From positions 310,001-374,000 of the forward strand of contig NZ_JACRWD010000001.1 in the NCBI RefSeq assembly GCF_014306135.1: a stretch of 64,000 bases of DNA, read 5' to 3'. Every line of letters starts with the position of its first letter. Position 1 is the first letter of the stretch. The DNA is from Paraclostridium hominis. Lineage in GTDB: Bacteria > Bacillota > Clostridia > Peptostreptococcales > Peptostreptococcaceae. This document shows positions 61,270-64,000 of the stretch, one piece after another. Position numbers and translations under genes: made by a program. The notes beneath the pieces were generated by a model that ran no database searches, was not told where the DNA came from, and saw nothing but the letters and a program-made list of their open reading frames with translations.

Positions 61270-61596
61270 ATGGAAACATATAGTTTAATCAAGATGGGGT
61301 TAGATGCAACAGAACTTAGAAGTAGAGTTATTGCTAACAATATTGCAAATATTAATACTCCAAATTATAAGAGAAAGTATGTAAACTTTGAAGAAACATT
61401 GAAAGACTCTATAAATAAAAAACCTAAAATAGAAGTCAAAACAGATGAAAACTCAAAGATGAGAGTAGATGGTAACAATGTTGATTTAGAAAATGAGAAA
61501 GTTAACCAAGCAGCTACAACTCTTGAATACAATGCACTTATAACTTTAACTAATATAAAATTAGGAATGGCTAGAAGTGTTATAACAGGGAGGTAA
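61270..61596 (+). CDS. flgB: Flagellar basal-body rod protein FlgB
   Basis: Proximal rod protein, first gene of the large early flagellar operon. The 108-residue protein has the rod motif LRSRVIANNIANINTPNYKRKYVNFEE and a C-terminal helix YNALITLTNIKLGMARSVITGR. ATG follows AAAAGGAGG. Expression depends on readthrough of the terminator just upstream and on the c-di-GMP riboswitch. Confidence 0.93.
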   Translation: METYSLIKMGLDATELRSRVIANNIANINTPNYKRKYVNFEETLKDSINKKPKIEVKTDENSKMRVDGNNVDLENEKVNQAATTLEYNALITLTNIKLGMARSVITGR

Positions 61597-61600
61597 TTAG

Positions 61601-62005
61601 ATGAGTATTTTTGGAGGAATGAGAATTAGCCAAAGTGCTTTATCAGCAGAACGTTTAAGGATGGATATAGTTTCATCAAATATTGCTAATATGAAGACTA
61701 CGAGAACTAAAGAAGGTGGAGCTTATAGACGTAAGGTTCCTGTATTTGAGGAAAATTATGATAAAAAGTTAGGTATGCTTGGTGTAAAGGCAGTTTCTAT
61801 AGAAAAAGATAAGGCGCCACTTAGAAAACTATATGAACCAAATCATCCTGACGCAGATAAACAAGGCTATGTAGAATATCCTAATGTAGATATATTAGTA
61901 GAAATGGCAGATTTAATGACTGCTTCAAGAGCTTACGAGTCTAATATAGATACATTAAATGCACAAAAAAATATGATATCTAAGGCTTTAGAAATAGGCA
62001 GATAA
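61601..62005 (+). CDS. flgC: Flagellar basal-body rod protein FlgC
   Basis: Proximal rod protein of 134 residues. N-terminal motif LRMDIVSSNIANMKTTRTKEGGAYRRKVPVFEE, then YVEYPNVDILVEMADLMTASRAYESNID and C-terminal LNAQKNMISKALEIGR are all typical. Starts 5 bases after flgB; ribosome site GGGAGG. Confidence 0.94.
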   Translation: MSIFGGMRISQSALSAERLRMDIVSSNIANMKTTRTKEGGAYRRKVPVFEENYDKKLGMLGVKAVSIEKDKAPLRKLYEPNHPDADKQGYVEYPNVDILVEMADLMTASRAYESNIDTLNAQKNMISKALEIGR

Positions 62006-62019
62006 AAAGGAGTGGATTT

Positions 62020-62331
62020 ATGACTGGAATAGGAGCTATAAGCGGAGTAAACAACATCTTAACAAATAATGATTTGTTAAAAACTACAAAAAGTAAAAGT
62101 GTAGAAAAAGAAAGTAACTTTTCTAATGTAATAAAAGATGCACTAGATAAAGTTAATGACAAGCAGGTAGATGCAAATAAGAAAGTTGAGAGCCTTTTAA
62201 AAGGAGGCGACGTTTCTATGCATGATGTAATGATATCTGCTCAAGAAGCTCAGATGTCAATGCAGTTAATGATTGAAGTTAGAAATAAGGTATATGAAGC
62301 TTATCAAGAGCTAAATAGAGTTCAATTATAA
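62020..62331 (+). CDS. fliE: Flagellar hook-basal body complex protein FliE
   Basis: MS-ring to rod adaptor. The 103-residue protein has the C-terminal signature DVSMHDVMISAQEAQMSMQLMIEVRNKVYEAYQELNRVQL. The N-terminal half is polar and coiled-coil-like. Third gene of the flgB operon. Confidence 0.93.
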   Translation: MTGIGAISGVNNILTNNDLLKTTKSKSVEKESNFSNVIKDALDKVNDKQVDANKKVESLLKGGDVSMHDVMISAQEAQMSMQLMIEVRNKVYEAYQELNRVQL

Positions 62332-62354
62332 CTTTATAGCAAGGAGAATTTTAG

Positions 62355-63929
62355 ATGAATATAAAGGAATTGCCACAAAAAATAAAAGATTTTGTGTTGG
62401 TTAAAAAAGAACAGTTTGGTACCTTATCTAAAAAGAAAAAAATAGCAATAGTAGTTGCAATTATATCTTTAATTCTAGCAATAGTATTTGGGATAAGTTA
62501 TTCAAGAGCTAATAAGTATGGAGTTTTATTTTCAGGACTAGAATCTAGTGATGCAGCAGCAGTAACTAAAGAACTTGAATCAAAAAAAGTTGATACCAAG
62601 ATAGAAGGAAATAGTATATTAGTTCCAAAAAAAGATGTAGATAAATTAAGGATGGAATTATCTTCTAATGTATCAAATGGTTCAAAAGGATTTGAAATAA
62701 TGGATGAAGGGTCATCATTTGGTATGACAGATGAAGAGTTTGAGATAAAGAAACAACGTATGATTCAAGGTGAAATTGAAAAAACTATAAAAGTTTTTCC
62801 ACAAGTAGAAAGTGCTAGAGTACATATAACTGAAGGTGAAAAATCAGTTTTTGCAAATGAAACAGTACCAGGAAAAGCTGCAGTTTATTTAAATTTAAAT
62901 CCAGGTGAAACTCTAAAACCAGCTCAAGTAAGATCTATTATGTGTTTAGTTTCTGCAAGTACAGATAATGTACCTAAACAAAATGTAGAAGTAATAGATC
63001 AAAATATGAAACTACTATCAGAAGGATTAATTGATGAAAACGGAAATATAAATACTTCTAACTTAAGTGATGTTGATCAAGCTATGAAGGCTGAAAAAGA
63101 CTTAAGTAAAGAACTTGAAAGATCGATAACAGGTCTTTTAGAACCAATATTTGGACAAGGTAAAGTAAGAGCAACTGTAAATACGGATCTAAACTTTGAT
63201 GCAAGTGAAAAAACTGAGATCGTAATAGATCCTAACAAAGTAATTACTAATGAATCAAAATCAAGCAGTAAATCTACTGAAAAACAAAATACAGGTGGAG
63301 CAGTAGATAACAATATGAGTGACGTTAACGAAAGTGGAACGGGAAGTATTGAAAATAACGAACAAAATATTCAGTATCAAACAGGAAAAACTGAAACTAA
63401 AACAATAAAAGCAAAAGGTGAAATAAACAAAATTACAGCATCAGTAGCTATAAATGGAAATTTAAGTGATGATGTAGTAAGAAATGTTCAAGATATGGTA
63501 GCAAATACTATAGGAATGGATCCTAAAAGAGGAGACAATGTAAAAGTAGTTTCTATGGGATTTGAAACGGAAAAACAAGATACTAGTACATTTGGAGTTA
63601 TCAAAAACGCTATAAGCAAAGATAAGTCATTATCAACAATGTTAATAGTTACAGGAATAATAATCTTAATTATTTTAGGATTACTTATAGGTACGGTAGT
63701 TTATATGGTTATAAAAAATAAACGTAAGCCTACAGAGTTAGAAAATGTAGAAGAAGAAGATGAATTAGAACTAATCAACAAAAAACTAGAAGAATTGGAG
63801 CAAAATAGATTGAATAGTAACGAAGAAGTAGACGAAGTAAGTATAAGCTTAGAAGATGAGGTTAAACAGTTTGCAGCTGATAACCCAGATCAAGTTACAG
63901 ATTTAGTTAATAGTTGGTTAAATGAGTAA
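62355..63929 (+). CDS. fliF: Flagellar MS-ring protein FliF
   Basis: Base of the flagellum and housing of the export gate. The 524-residue protein has membrane helices near residues 28-48 and 430-455. Between them lie the YscJ/FliF domains: YGVLFSGLESSDAAAVTKELESK, ALARV-like ESARVHITEGEKSVF and a polar GSGS-like loop (about 310-350). The acidic C-terminal tail, ending VKQFAADNPDQVTDLVNSWLNE, is the FliG-binding segment. Start follows AAGGAG. Confidence 0.95.
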   Translation: MNIKELPQKIKDFVLVKKEQFGTLSKKKKIAIVVAIISLILAIVFGISYSRANKYGVLFSGLESSDAAAVTKELESKKVDTKIEGNSILVPKKDVDKLRMELSSNVSNGSKGFEIMDEGSSFGMTDEEFEIKKQRMIQGEIEKTIKVFPQVESARVHITEGEKSVFANETVPGKAAVYLNLNPGETLKPAQVRSIMCLVSASTDNVPKQNVEVIDQNMKLLSEGLIDENGNINTSNLSDVDQAMKAEKDLSKELERSITGLLEPIFGQGKVRATVNTDLNFDASEKTEIVIDPNKVITNESKSSSKSTEKQNTGGAVDNNMSDVNESGTGSIENNEQNIQYQTGKTETKTIKAKGEINKITASVAINGNLSDDVVRNVQDMVANTIGMDPKRGDNVKVVSMGFETEKQDTSTFGVIKNAISKDKSLSTMLIVTGIIILIILGLLIGTVVYMVIKNKRKPTELENVEEEDELELINKKLEELEQNRLNSNEEVDEVSISLEDEVKQFAADNPDQVTDLVNSWLNE

Positions 63930-63942
63930 AGGGTGATTTTAT

Positions 63943-64000
63943 TTGCAAAAAGAAGGCGTTAAAGGTAATGCGTTTGACTTAGGAGACATACCTAAGTTTA
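63943..64000 (+). CDS. fliG: Start of probable fliG, truncated by window edge
   Basis: A TTG at 63943 begins an open frame to the window end (MQKEGVKGNAFDLGDIPKF), 13 bases after the fliF stop and behind AAAGGGTG. Gene order flgB-flgC-fliE-fliF makes the motor switch protein FliG the expected next gene. The visible 19 residues are not diagnostic on their own. Confidence 0.5.
   Translation, partial: MQKEGVKGNAFDLGDIPKF

Noticed and set aside
1..64000. CRISPR arrays, tRNA or rRNA genes, insertion sequences, prophage
   Set aside because: No regularly spaced repeats, tRNA-like cloverleaf with CCA context, rRNA signatures, transposase or phage structural motifs were noticed on either strand.

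Overview
The window is AT-rich DNA with strong AGGAGG-type ribosome binding sites, many GTG/TTG starts and short intergenic gaps that usually end in T-tailed hairpins. It carries a SpoVB-type flippase, an arginine deiminase operon, aspartate decarboxylase, tryptophanase and a Gram-positive flagellar cluster with FliW/CsrA. Together these point to an anaerobic, motile, amino-acid-fermenting, spore-forming member of the Clostridia, most likely Peptostreptococcaceae. The order lytic transglycosylase, (c-di-GMP protein), fliN, flgM, flgK, flgL, fliW, csrA, fliS, fliD, fliC, glycosyltransferases, riboswitch, flgB is the layout I recall for the Clostridioides difficile flagellar locus. The genus cannot be fixed from sequence alone.

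Layout. 1-5.8 kb: 3' part of purB, an APC/YjeM-type amino acid transporter, a small NUMOD1-like protein, and aspartate 4-decarboxylase on the minus strand. 6-9.2 kb: two related orphan histidine kinases, the second broken by a frameshift near a T7 tract. 9.2-16.5 kb: YdjM-type membrane hydrolase, ClC antiporter, SpoVB, tryptophanase, aldehyde dehydrogenase, a small unknown. 16.7-19.9 kb: arcABC. 20-22.9 kb: Na/Pi transporter behind an array of PhoP-type TTAACA repeats, then deoD. 23-26.1 kb: cobalamin riboswitch and a B12 ABC importer. 26.5-31.6 kb: a compact spermidine operon speA-speD-speE-speB-metK. 31.8-40 kb: miscellaneous envelope, channel, peptidase, Rieske/FAD, asparaginase and amidotransferase genes, plus a decayed lipoprotein gene. 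40.3-43.7 kb: asd-dapA-dapB-dapH. 43.8-64 kb: flagellar locus.

How the flagellar part works together. A catalytically complete EAL phosphodiesterase sits at the head of the locus and a class I c-di-GMP riboswitch sits before flgB, so the locus both degrades and senses c-di-GMP. The flagellin gene has a sigma-28 promoter overlapping the stop codon of the gene before it. Its leader carries a GACA-AGGA-TGTC hairpin plus an AAGGAG ribosome site, the expected targets of the CsrA encoded upstream next to its antagonist FliW. Directly behind fliC lies a six-gene block: glycosyltransferase, CDP-glycerol-type phosphotransferase, HisC-like PLP enzyme, cytidylyltransferase-like protein, LicD and methyltransferase. 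This looks like a variant pathway that adds a phosphodiester-linked, probably methylated amino group to flagellin glycan. A strong T8-tailed terminator abuts the flgB ribosome binding site, so every flgB transcript must read through it. The flgB-flgC-fliE-fliF operon runs off the right edge into a probable fliG.

No tRNA, rRNA, CRISPR array, insertion sequence or prophage was seen.
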